Source: Lithodes maja | Lineage: Eukaryota; Arthropoda; Malacostraca; Decapoda; Lithodidae | Length of the DNA stretch: 64,000 bases | Assembly (NCBI GenBank): GCA_037953745.1 | Contig: JBAKBP010007444.1 | Location: 35,905 to 99,904, forward strand | Direction of reading: 5' to 3' | Part shown: piece after piece, positions 41,564 through 55,599 of the stretch | How positions within the stretch are numbered: position 1 is the first letter of the stretch | Layout of the letters: each line of letters opens with the position of its first letter | Program-made: the position numbers and the translations under genes | Notes under the pieces: model-generated | What the model saw: only the letters and a program-made list of their open reading frames with translations | Told to the model about the DNA's origin: nothing | Database searches by the model: none

Positions 41564-43610
41564 GGGAGGTTATTAAAATTAACCTCTAAGAGCTTCTTGC
41601 TATCTACATAATGATAACCACGCCCCGGGAGGTTATTATAATTAACCTCTTAGAGCTTCTTCCTATCTACATAATGATAACCACCCCCTGGGAGGTTATT
41701 ATAATTAACCTCTTAGAGCTTCTTCCTATGTACATAATGATAACCACGCCCCGGGAGGTTATTATAATTAACCTCTTAGAGCTTCTTGCTATCTACATAA
41801 TGATAACCACGCCCCGGGAGGTTATTATAATTAACCTCTTAGAGCTTCTTGCTATCTACATATTGATAATCACACCCCGGGAGGTTATTATAATTAAACT
41901 CTTAGAGCTTCTTCCTATCTACATAATTTTAACCACGCCCCGGGAGGTTATTATAATTAACCTCTTAGAGCTTCTTGCTATCTACATAATGATAACCACA
42001 CCCAGGGAGGTTATTATAATTAACCTCTTAGAGCTTCTTGCTATCTACATAATGATAACCATGCCCCGGGAGGTTATTATAATTAAACTCTTAGAGCTTC
42101 TTCCTATCTACATAATGATAACCACGCCCCGGGAGGTTATTATAATAAACCCATTTGAGCTATTTCCTATTTACATAATGATAACCACACCTCGGTAGGT
42201 TATTATAATTAACCTCTTAGAGCTTCTTGCTATCTACATAATGATAACCACACCCCGGGAGGTTATTATAATTAACCTCTTAGAGCTTCTTCCTATCTAC
42301 ATAATGATAACCACGCCCCGGGAGGTTATTATAATTAACCTCTTAGAGCTTCTTCCTATCTACATAATGATAACCATGCCCAGGGAGGTTATTATAATTA
42401 ACCTCTTAGAGCTTCTTGCTATCTACATAATGATAACCACGCCCCGGAAGGTTATTATAATTAACCTCTTAGTGCTTCTTCCTATCTACATAATGATAAC
42501 CACGCCCCGGGAGGTTAATATAATTAACCTCTTAGAGCTTCTTCCTATCTACATAATGATAACCATGCCCCGGGAGGTTATTATAATTAACCTCTTAAAG
42601 CTTCTTCCTATTTACATAATCATAACCCGCCCCGGGAGGTTATTATAATTAACCTCTTAGAGCTTCTTGCTATCTACATAATGATAACCACGCCCCGGAA
42701 GGTTATTATAATTAACCCCTTGGAGCTTCTTCCTATATACATAATGATAACCACGCTCCAGGAGGTTATTATAATTAACCTCTTAGAGCTTCTCGCTATC
42801 TACATAATGATAACCAGGCCCCGGGAGGTTATTATAATTAACCTCTTAGAGCTTCTTCCTATCTACATAATGATAACCACGCCCTGGGAGGTTGTAATAA
42901 TTAGCCTCTTAGAGCTTCTTGCTATCTACATAATGATAACCACGCCCCGGGAGGTTATTATAATTAACCCCTTAGAGCTTCTTCCTATCTACATAATGAT
43001 AACCACGCCCCAGGAGGTTGTTATAATTAACCTCTTAGAGCTTAGAGATATCTACAAAATGATAACCATGCCCTGGGAGGTTATTATAATTAACCTCTTA
43101 GAGCTTCTTCCTATCTACATAATGATAACCACGCCCCGGGAGGTTATTATAATTAAGCTTTTAGAGCATCTTGCTACCTACATAATGATAACCACGCCCC
43201 GGGAGGTTATTATAATTAACCTCTTAGAGCTTCTTCCTATCTACATAATGATGACCACGTCCCGGGAGGTTATTATAATTTACCTCTTAGAGCTTCTTGC
43301 TATCTACATAATGATAACCACGCCGCGGGAGGTTATTATAATTAACCTCTTAGAGCTTCTTGCTATCTACATAATGATAACCACGACCCCGGGAGGTTAT
43401 TATAATTAACCTCTTAGAGCTTCTTCCTGTCTACATAATGATAACCACAACCCCGGGAGGTTATTATAATTAACCTCTTAGAGCTTCTTGCTATCTACAA
43501 AATGATAACCATGCCCCAGGAGGTTATTATAATTAACCTCTTAGGGCTTCTTCCTATCTACATAATTATAACCACGCCCCGGGAGGTTATTATAATTAAC
43601 CTTTTAGAGC
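41564..43610. repeat. 63-bp satellite, first block
   Basis: About 32 monomers. The consensus monomer (starting at the ATG) is made of ATGATAACCACGCCCCGG, GAGGTTATTATAATTAACC, TCTTAGAGCTTCTTCC and TATCTACATA. A frequent variant has GCTATC for CCTATC. Because 63 is divisible by three and one frame has no stop, peptide-like repeats of MITTPREV and LLELLPIYI appear. One monomer near 42620 lacks bases (ATAACCCGCCCCGGG) and marks the higher-order unit. The block ends at a SINE-T insertion. Confidence 0.97.
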
Positions 43611-43614
43611 ATCT

Positions 43615-44187
43615 AAAGGGGAGGTGTGGTGGAGTGGTCTTGCCACTGGCCTGGTAATCCAAAGGTCCCGGGTTCAAATCCTGATGTATCAATGGGAAGA
43701 TATTATTGGGATGGAATTTGTGCTGTACCTGGTATCAGTGCATTACCACAAGCCCACCGAAACGTCAATAAAATACCCTCATTGTTCCCTGATTAAATAG
43801 CACTGTATGAATATTCCCATATTCAAAATATGCTATAGGGGTGCAATGCCTGGTGAGTTATCTGCTCAACAGGTGGCGTTGTGTGTGTGTAAGTGTGAGA
43901 GTCCGAGTGTAGGGGATGAGACAGTGAAGCACGGGAACGAGGTGGCTTCAGAGATGGGGTCGTTTCGGGCCATGAGTGAGCACCGTGCCTCATGTGAAGG
44001 CAAGATGGCAGGTGCTCGTTGTACTCTACGTGCTTCACATATGTCTCACTCCCTAGACTGGAACAAGACCTCACGGGCTTCACTGTTCATTGTAAAGCAG
44101 TGAATGTTAAGGCTCTCAGCCTATGCCCGAGAGGAAGTAAGTTGGAATATAGAAAAAAAAAAAAAAAAAAAAAAAAAAATAAAAAAA
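43615..44187 (+). mobile_element. SINE-T inserted in the 63-bp satellite
   Basis: Box A is TGGTGGAGTGG (43627-43637), box B GTTCAAATC (43672-43680). The body matches 22083-22574 and an A-run with one T closes it (44151-44187). ATCT stands at 43611-43614 and again at 44187-44190. The corresponding monomers of two other higher-order copies (about 48841-48860 and 52050-52070) show the uninterrupted GAGCATCTTGCTATC, so both borders are fixed. Likely transcribed by polymerase III if active. Confidence 0.9.
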
Positions 44188-47100
44188 TCTTGCTATCTAC
44201 ATAATGATAACCACGCCCTGGGAGGTTATTATAATTAACCTCTTAGAGCTTCTTCCTATCTACATAATGATAACCACGCCGCGGGAGGTTATTATAAATA
44301 ACCTCTTAGATCTTCTTCCTATCTACATAATGATAACCACGCCCCGGGAGGTTATTATAATTAACCTCTTAGAGCTTCTTCCTATCTACATAATGATAAC
44401 CACGCCCCGGGAGGTTATTATAATTAACCTCTTAGAGCTTCTTCCTATCTACATAATGATAACCACGTCCTGGGAGGTTATTATAATTAACCTCTTAGAG
44501 CTTCTTGCTATCTACATAATGATAACCATGCCCCGGAAGGTTATTATAATTAACCTCTTAGATCTTCTTCCTAGCTACAAAATGATAACCACGCCCCGGG
44601 AGATTAATATAATTAACCTCTTAGAGCTTCTTCCTATCTACATAATGATAACCACGCCCCAGGAGGTTATTATAATTAACCTCTTAGAGCTTCTTGCTAT
44701 CTACATAATGATAACCACGCCCCGGGAGGTTATTATAATTAACCTCTTAGAGCTTCTTCCTATCTACATAATGAAAACCACGCCCCGGGAGGTTATTATA
44801 ATTAACTTCTTAAGAGCTTCTTGCTATCTACATAATTATAACCATGCCCCGGGAGGTTATTATAATTAACCTCGTAGAGCTTCTTGCTATCTACATAATG
44901 ATAACCATGCCCTGGGAGGTTATTATAATTAACCTCTTAGAGCTTCTTCCTATCTACATAATGATAACCACGCCCTGGGAGGTTATTATAATTAACCTCT
45001 TAGAGCTTCTTCCTATCTACATAATGATAACCACACCCCTGGAGGTTATTATAATTAACCTCTTAGAGCTTCTTCCTGTCTACATAATGATAACCATGCA
45101 CCGGGAGGTTATTATAATTAACCTCCTAGAGCTTCTTCCTATCTACATAATGATAACCACACCCCGGGAGGTTATTATAATTAAACTCTTTAGAGCTTCT
45201 TGCTGTCTACAAAATGATAACCACGCCCCGGGAGGTTATTATAATTAACCCCTTAGAGCTTCTTCCTATCTACATAATGATAACCACGCCCCGGGAGGTT
45301 ATTATAATTAACCTCTTAGAGCTTCTTACTATCTACATAATGATAACCACACCCCGGAAGGTTATTATAATTAACCTCTTAGTGCTTCTTCCTATCTACA
45401 TAATGATAACCACGCCCCGGGAGGTTAATATAATTAACCTCTTAGAGCTTCTTCCTATCTACATAATGATAACCATGCCCCGGGAGGTTATTATAATTAA
45501 CCTCTTAGAGCTTCTTCCTATCTACATAATGATAACCACACCCCAGGAGGTAATTATAATTAACCTCTTAGAGCTTCTTGCTATCTACATAATGATAACC
45601 ACGCCCCGGGAGGCTATTATAATTAAACTCTTAGAGCTTCTTCCTATCTACATAATGAAAACCATGCCCTGGGAGGTTATTATAATTTACCTCTTAGAGC
45701 TTCTTCCTATCTACATAATAATAACCACGCCCCGGGAGGTTATTATAATTAACCTCTTAGAGCTTCTTGCTATCTACATAATGATAACCACGTCCCAGTA
45801 CGTTATTAAAATTAACCTCTTAGAGCTTCTTCCTATCTACATAATGATAACCACGCCCCGGGAGGTTATTATAATTTTCCTCTTAGAGCCTCTTCCTATC
45901 TACATAATGATAACCACGCCCCGGGAGGTTATTATAATGAACCTCTTAGAGCTTCTTCCTATCTACATAATGATAACCACACCCCGGGTGGTTATTATAA
46001 TTAACCTCTTAGAGCTTCTTCCTGTCTACATAATGATAAACACGCCCCGGGAGGTTATTATAATTAACCTCTTAGAGCTTCTTCCTATCTACATAATGAT
46101 AACCACACCCTGGGAGGTTATTAAAATTAACCTCTAAGAGCTTCTTGCTATCTACATAATGATAACCACGCCCCGGGAGGTTATTATAATTAACCTCTTA
46201 GAGCTTCTTCCTATCTACATAATGATAACCACCCCCTGGGAGGTTACTATAATTAACCTCTTAGAGCTTCTTCCTATGTACATAATGATAACCACGCCCC
46301 GGGAGGTTATTATAATTAACCTCTTAGAGCTTCTTGCTATCTACATAATGATAACCACGCCCCGGGAGGTTATTATAATTAACCTCTTAGAGCTTCTTGC
46401 TATCTACATATTGATAACCACACCCCGGGAGGTTATTATAATTAAACTCTTAGAGCTTCTTCCTATCTACATAATTTTAACCACGCCCCGGGAGGTTATT
46501 ATAATTAACCTCTTAGAGCTTCTTGCTATCTACATAATGATAACCACAACCAGGGAGGTTATTATAATTAACCTCTTAGAGCTTCTTCCTATCTACATAA
46601 TGAAAACCACGCCCCGGGAGGTTATTATAATTAACCTCTTAGAGCTTCTTGCTATCTACATAATGATAACCATGCCCCGGGAGGTTATTATAATTAAACT
46701 CTTAGAGCTTCTTCCTATCTACATAATGATAACCACGCCCCGGGAGGTTATTATAATTAACCCATTTGAGCTTCTTCCTATTTACATAATGATAACCACA
46801 CCTCGGTAGGTTATTATAATTAACCTCTTAGACCTTCTTGCTATCTACATAATGATAACCACGCCCCGGGAGGTTATTATAATTAACCTCTTAGAGCTTC
46901 TTCCTATCTACATAATGATAACCACGCCCCGGGAGGTTATTATAATTAACCTCTTAGAGCTTCTTCCTATCTACATAATGATAACCACGCCCCGGGAGGT
47001 TATTATAATTAACCTCTTAGAGCTTCTTCCTATCTACATAATGATAACCACGCCCCGGGAGGTTATTATAATTAACCTCTTGGAGCTTCTTCCTATCTAC

Positions 47101-50100
47101 ATAATGATAACCACGCCCCGGTAGGTTATTATAATTAACCTCTTAGAGCTTCTTGCTATCTACATAATGATAACCACGCCCCGGGAGGTTATTATAATTA
47201 ACCTCTTAGAGCTTCTTCCTATCTACATAATGATAACCACGCCCCGGGAGGTTATTATAATTAACCTCTTACAGCTTCTTCCTATCTACATAATGATAAC
47301 CACACCCCAGGAGGTTATTATAATTAACCTCTTAGAGCTTCTTCCAATCTACATAATGATAACCATCCCCCGGGAGGTTATTATAATTAACCTCTTAGAG
47401 CTTCTTGCTATCTAAATAATGATAACCATGCCCCGGGAGGTTATTATATTTAACCTCTTAGAGCTTCTTCCTATCTACATAATGATAACCATGCCCCGGG
47501 AGGTTATTATTATTAACCTCTTAGAGCTTCTTCCTATCTACATAATGATAACCACGCCCCGGGAGGTTATTATAATTAACCTCTTAGAGCTTCTTCCTAT
47601 CTACATAATGATAACCAAGCCCAGGGAGGTTATTATAATTAACCTCTTAGAGCTTCTTGCTATCTACATAATGATAACCACGCCCCGGAAGGTTATTATA
47701 ATTAACCTCTTAGTGCTTCTTCCTATCTACATAATGATAACCACACCCCGGGAGGTTAATATAATTAACCTCTTAGAGCTTTTTCCTATCTACATAATGA
47801 TAACCATGCCCCGGGAGGTTATTATAATTAACCTCTTAAAGCTTCTTCCTATTTACATAATGATAACCCGCCCCGGGAGGTTATTATAATTAACCTCTTA
47901 GAGCTTCTTGCTATCTACATAATGATAACCACGCCCCGGAAGGTTATTATAATTAACCCCTTGGAGCTTCTTCCTATATACATAATGATAACCACGCTCC
48001 AGGAGGTTATTATAATTAACCTCTTAGAGCTTCTCGCTATCTACATAATGATAACCAGGCCCCGGGAGGTTATTATAATTAACCTCTTAGAGCTTCTTCC
48101 TATCTACATAATGATAACCATGCCCCGGGAGGTTATAATAATTAACCTCTTAGAGCTTCTTGCTATCTACATAATGATAACCACGCCCCAGGAGGTTATT
48201 ATAATTAACCCCTTAGAGCTTCTTCCAATCTACATAATGATAACCACGCCCCAGGAGGTTGTTATAATTAACCTCTTAGAGCTTAGAGATATCTACAAAA
48301 TGATAACCATGCCCTGGGAGGATATTATAATTAACCTCTTAGAGCTTCTTCCTATCTACATAATGATAACCATGCCCCGGGAGGTTATTATAATTAAGCT
48401 TTTAGAGCATCTTGCTACCTACATAATGATAACCACGCCCCGGGAGGTTATTATAATTAACCTCTTAGAGCTTCTTCCTATCTACATAATGATGACCACG
48501 TCCCGGGAGGTTATTATAATTTACCTCTTAGAGCTTCTTGCTATCTACATAATGATAACCACGCTGCGGGAGGTTATTATAATTAACCTCTTAGAGCTTC
48601 TTGCTATCTACATAATGATAACCATGACCCCGGGAGGTTATTATAATTAACCTCTTAGAGCTTCTTCCTGTCTACATAATGATAACCACGCCCCGGGAGG
48701 TTATTATAATTAACCTCTTAGAGCTTCTTGCTATCTACAAAATGATAACCATGCCCCAGGAGGTTATTATAATTAACCTCTTAGGGCTTCTTCCTATCTA
48801 CATAATTATAACCACGCCCCGGGAGGTTATTAAAATTAACCTTTTAGAGCATCTTGCTATCTACATAATGATAACCACGCCCTGGGAGGTTATTATAATT
48901 AACCTCTTAGAGCTTCTTCCTATCTACATAATGATAACCACGCCACGGGAGGTTATTATAAATAACCTCTTAGATCTTCTTCCTATCTACATAATGATAA
49001 CCACGCCCCGGGAGGTTATTATAATTAACCTCTTAGAGCTTCTTCCTATCTACATAATGATAACCACGCCCCGGGAGGTTATTATAATTAACCTCTTAGA
49101 GCTTCTTCCTATCTACATAATGATAACCTCGTCCCGGGAGGTTATTATAATTAACCTCTTAGAGCTTCTTGCTATCTACATAATGATAACCATGCCCCGG
49201 AAGGTTATTATAATTAACCTCTTAGATCTTCTTCCTAGCTACAAAATGATAACCACGCCCCGGGAGATTAATATAATTAACCTCTTAGAGCTTCTTCCTA
49301 TCTACAAAATGATAACCACGCCCCAGGAGGTTATTATAATTAACCTCTTAGAGCTTCTTGCTATCTACATAATGATAACCACGCCCCGGGAGGTTATTAT
49401 AATTAACCTCTTAGAGCTTCTTCCTATCTACATAATGAAAACCACGCCCCGGGAGGTTATTATAATTAACTTCTTAAGAGCTTCTTGCTATCTACATAAT
49501 TATAACCACGCCCCGGGAGGTTATTATAATTAACCTCGTAGAGCTTCTTGCTATCTACATAATGATAACCATGCCCTGGGAGGTTATTATAATTAACCTC
49601 TTAGAGCTTCTTCCTATCTACATAATGATAACCACGCCCTGGGAGGTTATTATAATTAACCTCTTAGACCTTCTTCCTATCTACATAATGATCACCCCTG
49701 GAGGTTATTATAATTAACCTCTTAGAGCTTCTTCCTGTCTACATAATGATAACCATGTACCGGGAGGTTATTATAATTAACCTCCTAGAGCTTCTTCCTA
49801 TCTACATAATGATAACCACACCCCGGGAGGTTACTATAATTAACCTCTTAGAGCTTCTTCCTATCTACATAATGATAACCACACACCGGGAGGTTATTAT
49901 AATTAACCCCTTAGAGCTTCTTGCTATCTACATAATGGTAACCACGCCCCGGGAGGTTATTATAATTAACCTCTTAGAGCTTCTTGCTATCTACATCATG
50001 ATAACCACGCCCCGAGAGGTTATTATAATTTACCTCTTAGAGCTTCTTCCTATCTACAAAATGATAGCCATGCCCCGGGAGGTTATTATAATTAACCTCT

Positions 50101-53100
50101 TAGAGCTTCTTCCTATCTACATAATGATAACCACGCCCCGGGAGGTTATTATAATTAACCTCTTAGAGCTTCTTCCTATCTACATAATGATAACCACGCC
50201 CCGTGAGCTTATTATAATTAACCTCTTAGAGCTTCTTCCTATCTACGTAATGATAACCACGCCCCGGGAGGTTATTATAATTAACCTCTTAGAGCTTCTT
50301 CCTATCTACATAATGATAACCACGCCCCGGGAGGTTATTATAATTAACCTCTTAGAGCTTCTTCCTATCTACATAATGATAACCACGCCCCGGGAGGTTA
50401 TTATAATTTACCTCTTAAAGCTTCTTCCTATTTACATAATGATAACCACGCCCCGGGAGGTTATTATAATTAACCTCTTAGAGCTTCTTGCTATCCACAT
50501 AATGATAACCACGCCCCGGGAGGTTATTATAATTAACCTCTTAGAGCTTCTTCCTTTCTACATAATGATTTCCACGCCCCGGGAGGTTATTATAATTAAC
50601 CTCTTAGAGCTACTTCCTATCTATGTAATGATAACCACGCCCCAGGAGGTTATTATAATTAACCTCTTAGAGCCTCTTCCTATCTACATAATGATAATCA
50701 CGCCCCAGGAGGTTATTATAATTAACCTCTTAGAGCTTCTTCCTATCTACATAATGATAACCACGCCCCGGGTGGTTATTATAATTAACCTCTTAGAGCT
50801 TCTTCCTATCTACATAATGATAACCACGCCCAGGGAGGTTATTATAATTAACCTCTTAGAGCTTCTTGCTATCTACATAATGATAACCACGCCCCGGAAG
50901 GTTATTATAATTAACCTCTTAGTGCTTCTTCCTATCTACATAATGATAACCACGCCCCGGGAGGTTAATATAATTAACCTCTTAGAGCTTCTTCCTATCT
51001 ACCAAATGATAACCATGCCCCGGGAGGTTATTATAATTAACCTCTTAAAGCTTCTTCCTATTTACATAATGATAACCCGCCCCGGGAGGTTATTATAATT
51101 AACCTCTTAGAGCTTCTTGCTATCTACATAATGATAACCACGCCCCGGAAGGTTATTATAATTAACCCCTTGGAGCTTCTTCCTATATACATAATGATAA
51201 CCACGCTCCAGGAGGTTATTATAATTAACCTCTTAGAGCTTCTCGCTATCTACATAATGATAACCAGGCCCCGGGAGGTTATTATAATTAACCTCTTAGA
51301 GCTTCTTCCTATCTACATAATGATAACCACGCCCCGGGAGGTTATAATAATTAACCTCTTAGAGCTTCTTGCTATCTACATAATGATAACCACGCCCCGG
51401 GAGGTTATTATAATTAACCCCTTAGAGCTTCTTCCTATCTACATAATGATAACCACGCCCCAGGAGGTTGTTATAATTAACCTCTTAGAGCTTAGAGATA
51501 TCTACAAAATGATAACCATGCCCTGGGAGGTTATTATAATTAACCTCTTAGAGCTTCTTCCTATCTACATAATGATAACCACGCCCCGGGAGGATATTAT
51601 AATTAAGCTTTTAGAGCATCTTGCTACCTACATAATGATAACCACGCCCCGGGAGGTTATTATAATTAACCTCTTAGAGCTTCTTCCTATCTACATAATG
51701 ATGACCACGTCCCGGGAGGTTATTATAATTAACCTCTTAGAGCTTCTTGCTATCCACATAATGATAACCACGCCGCGGGAGGTTATTATAATTAACCTCT
51801 TAGAGCTTCTTGCTATCTACATAATGATAACCACGACCCCGGGAGGTTATTATAATTAACCTCTTAGAGCTTCTTCCTGTCTACATAATGATAACCACGC
51901 CCCGGGAGGTTATTATAATTAACCTCTTAGAGCTTCTTGCTATCTACAAAATGATAACCATGCCCCAGGAGGTTATTATAATTAACCTCTTAGGGCTTCT
52001 TCCTATCTACATAATTATAACCACGCCCCGGGAGGTTATTATAATTAACCTTTTAGAGCATCTTGCTATCTACATAATGATAACCACGCCCTGGGAGGTT
52101 TTTATAATTAACCTCTTAGAGCTTCTTCCTATCTACATAATGATAACCACGCCGCGGGAGGTTATTAAAAATAACCTCTTAGATCTTCTTCCTATCTAGA
52201 TAATGATAACCACGCCCCGGGAGGTTATTATAATTAACCTCTTAGAGCTTCTTCCTATCTACATAATGATAACCACGCCCCGGGAGGTTATTATAATTAA
52301 CCTCTTAGAGCTTCTTCCTATTTACATAATGATAACCACGTCCCGGGAGGTTATTATAATTAACCTCTTAGAGCTTCTTGCTATCTACATAATGATAACC
52401 ATGCCCCGGAAGGTTATTATAATTAACCTCTTAGATCTTCTTCCTAGCTACAAAATGATAACCACGCCCCGGGAGATTAATATAATTAACCTCTTAGAGC
52501 TTCTTCCTATCTACATAATGATAACCACGCCCAAGGAGGTTATTATAATTAACCTCTTAGAGCTTCTTGCTATCTACATAATGATAACCACGCCCCGGGA
52601 GGTTATTATAATTAACCTCTTAGAGCTTCTTCCTATCTACATAATGAAAACCACGCCCCGGGAGGTTATTATAATTAACTTCTTAAGAGCTTCTTGCTAT
52701 CTACATAATTATAACCACGCCCCAGGAGGTTATTATAATTAACCTCGTAGAGCTTCTTGCTATCTACATAATGATAACCATGCCCTGGGAGGTTATTATA
52801 ATTAACCTCTTAGAGCTTCTTCCTATCTACATAATGATAAGCACGCCCTGGGAGGTTATTATAATTAACCTCTTAGAGCTTCTTCCTATCTACATAATGA
52901 TAACCACACCCCTGGAGGTTATTATAATTAACCTCTTAGAGCTTCTTCCTGTCTACATAATGATAACCATGCACCGGGAGGTTATTATAATTAACCTCCT
53001 AGAGCTTCTTCCTATCTACATAATGATAACCACGCCCCGGGAGGTTATTATAATTAAACTCTTAGAGCTTCTTGCTATCTACAAAATGATAACCACGCCC

Positions 53101-54375
53101 CGGGAGGTTACTATAATTAACCTCTTAGAGCTTCTTCCTATCTACATAATGATAACCACGCACCGGGAGGTTATTATAATTAACCCCTTAGAGCTTCTTG
53201 CTATCTACATAATGGTAACCACGCCCCGGGAGGTTATTATAATTAACCTCTTAGAGCTTCTTGCTATCTACATCATGATAACCACGCCCCGAGAGGTTAT
53301 TATAATTAACCTCTTAGAGCTTCTTCCTATCTACAAAATGATAGCCATGACCTGGGAGGTTATTATAATTAACCTCTTAGAGCTTCTTCCTATCTACATA
53401 ATGATAACCACGCCCCTGGATGTTATTATAATTAACCTCTTAGAGCTTCTTCCTATCTACATAATGATAACTACGCCCCGGGAGCTTATTATAATTAACC
53501 TCTTAGAGCTTCTTCCTATCTACGTAATGATAACCACGCCCCGGGAGGTTATTATAATTAACCTCTTAGAGCTTCTTCCTATCTACATAATGATAACCAC
53601 GCCCCGGGAGGTTATTATAATTAACCTCTTAGAGCTTCTTCCTATCTACATAATGATAACCACGCCCCGGGAGGTTATTATAATTTACCTCATAAAGCTT
53701 CTTCCTATTTACATAATGATAACCACGCCCCGGGAGGTTATTATAATTAACCTCTTAGAGCTTCTTGCTATCCACATAATGATAACCACGCCCCGGGAGG
53801 TTATTATAATTAACCTCTTAGAGCTTCTTCCTATCTACATAATGATTACCACGCCCCGGGAGGTTATTATAATTAACCTCTTAGAGGTACTTCCTATCTA
53901 CGTAATGATAACCACGCCCCGGGAGGTTATTTTAATTAACCTCTTAGAGCCTCTTCCTATCTACATAATGATAATCACGCCCCAGGAGGTTATTATAATT
54001 AACCTCTTAGAGCTTCTTCCTATCTACATAATAATAACCACGCCCCGGGTGGTTATTATAATTAACCTCTTAGAGCTTCTTCCTGTCTACATAATGATAA
54101 CCATGCCCCGGGAGGTTATTATAATTAACCTCGTAGAGCTTCTTACTGTCTACATAATGATAACCATGCCCCGGGAGGTTATTATAATTAACCTCTAAGA
54201 GCTTCTTGCTATCTACTTAATGATAACCACGACCCGACAGGTTATTATAGTTAACCTCTTAGAGCTTCTTGCTATCTACATAATGAGAACCATGCCCCGG
54301 GAGGTTATTATAATTAACCTCTTAGAGCTTCTTCCTATCTACATAATGATAAACATGCCCCGGGAGGTTATTATA
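44188..54375. repeat. 63-bp satellite, main block with higher-order repeats
   Basis: About 162 monomers in one orientation. Long runs of variant monomers recur in the same order. The marker GAGCTTAGAGATATCTAC occurs near 43041, 48282 and 51491. Other markers are ATAACCCGCCCCGGG (about 47865, 51075) and CTTCTTAAGAGCTTCTTGC (44812, 49470, 52680). The last spacing is 3209 bp, about 51 monomers; the previous is about 4664 bp, about 74 monomers, after removing the SINE. Reading frames break where monomers carry indels (e.g. 44810, 47865, 49690). Confidence 0.95.
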
Positions 54376-55599
54376 TTTTTATTTTTTTTTTTTTTTTCTA
54401 TGTGATTGAGGGAGGCAAAAGGCATAACTGCCTATAGCGAGTGCCTCCCCCATAGTTGAAAGAGTGACAGGGCCAAAATCAAGGGACGTTCGAGCCAAAA
54501 TGCCTGGACACACGGAGTTTGAAGCAATTTAAGTCATAGGAAGAGGGAAAGACTGATTCTGGGAGAGAGTTCCAGAGCTCAGATGTTGAGTAGAAGAAAG
54601 TTTGAGAGTAACGTTTCACTCTTGGGTTGGAGAGTTGCACAGAGTAGGGGTGGGATTGAGTTGCAAGACGGGTACCACATGCCCTACGTAAAGGAGGTAG
54701 TATGCACTGGGATAGCTCTGAGGAACACTGATTATTGTAGTAGCGATAGAATAGCGAGAGAGATGCAACATTGCGGCGGAGAGAGAGAGATTGCAGAGAG
54801 TTGGTGAGTGGACGGGAGTTAATGATACGAAAGGCCTTCCTATCAACTTTGTCTAGGAGAGCGGTGTGAGAGGAACCTCCCCACACATGTGAACAATACT
54901 CAATACAAGGGCGCACTATGCCCCTGTACAGAGCAAGAAGCTGTGCAGGGGAAAAGAACCCCTAAGGCAGTTGAGCACACCCAGCTTCTGGGAGGCTGCC
55001 TTAGCAAGACTGGTAATATGGTCCTTCCAAATGAGAGCAGAAGAAAAAGAGACACCAAGAATATTGAGAGAAGATGAAGGGTTGATTTTTGTATTGTTGA
55101 AGAATAAGGGATAGTCCGCTGGGAGATCCTGACGGGTAGATAGATGGAGAAATTGGGTTTTGGAAGCATTAAAGTTAACAAGGTTTTCTCTGCCCCAATT
55201 GGAAATAGTATTTAGATCAGAATTTAAGAGTTCTATGGCTTCATTACGTTTGTCGTTGAGGGATTGCTGGCTGGGGCATTCTGAAAAACTAATGGAGTAG
55301 TGTAAGGTTGAGTCGTCTGCGTATGAATGGATGGGAATTAAGGTACAGTTAAGGAGATCATTTATAAAAATTAGAAAGAGAATAGGAGATAGGACAGAGC
55401 CCTGAGGAACACCGGAGTTTATAGGGTGAGGAAGTGAACAATGGCCGTCCACAACCGCAGCTATGGAACGGCCGGAAAGGAAATTAGAGACAAAGGCACA
55501 GATGGAGGGATTGAAACCGAAGGAGGGTAGTTTAGAAATTAAAGATTTATGCCAGACTCTATCGAAGGCTTTCGATATGTCTAGTGCAATAGAAAAAAT
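54376..55599 (-). mobile_element. LINE-C inserted in the 63-bp satellite
   Basis: The element is 5'-truncated at palm motif A and reads to a 3' UTR ending CCTCAATCACATAG and an A-tail (T-run at 54379-54397 on the plus strand). Satellite resumes at both sides within the same monomer position (TTATTATA / ATTAACC). No clear target duplication is visible; a few bases may be masked by the A/T tails. A sister copy with an internal deletion is at 23374-24045. Confidence 0.9.
54479..55598 (-). pseudogene. LINE-C reverse transcriptase, one-base frameshift
   Basis: From 55598: IALDISKAFDRVWHKSL (motif A), LSGRSIAAVVDG, SGVPQGSVLSPILF (motif B), SYADDSTLHYS (motif C), LLNSDLNTISNWGRENL and LGVSFSSALIWKDH, up to LGVLNCLRGSFPLHSF and a stop at 54916. 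The sister copy reads LRGFFSPAQLLALYRG there. A run of four Gs in this copy (five in the sister, near 23735) explains the shift. The second piece (54479-54916) continues as CIEYCSHVWGGSSHTALLD, LSLRRNVASLSLFYRYY and LWNSLPESVFP. All palm aspartates are present; only the C-terminal tail is cut off by the shift. Confidence 0.88.
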
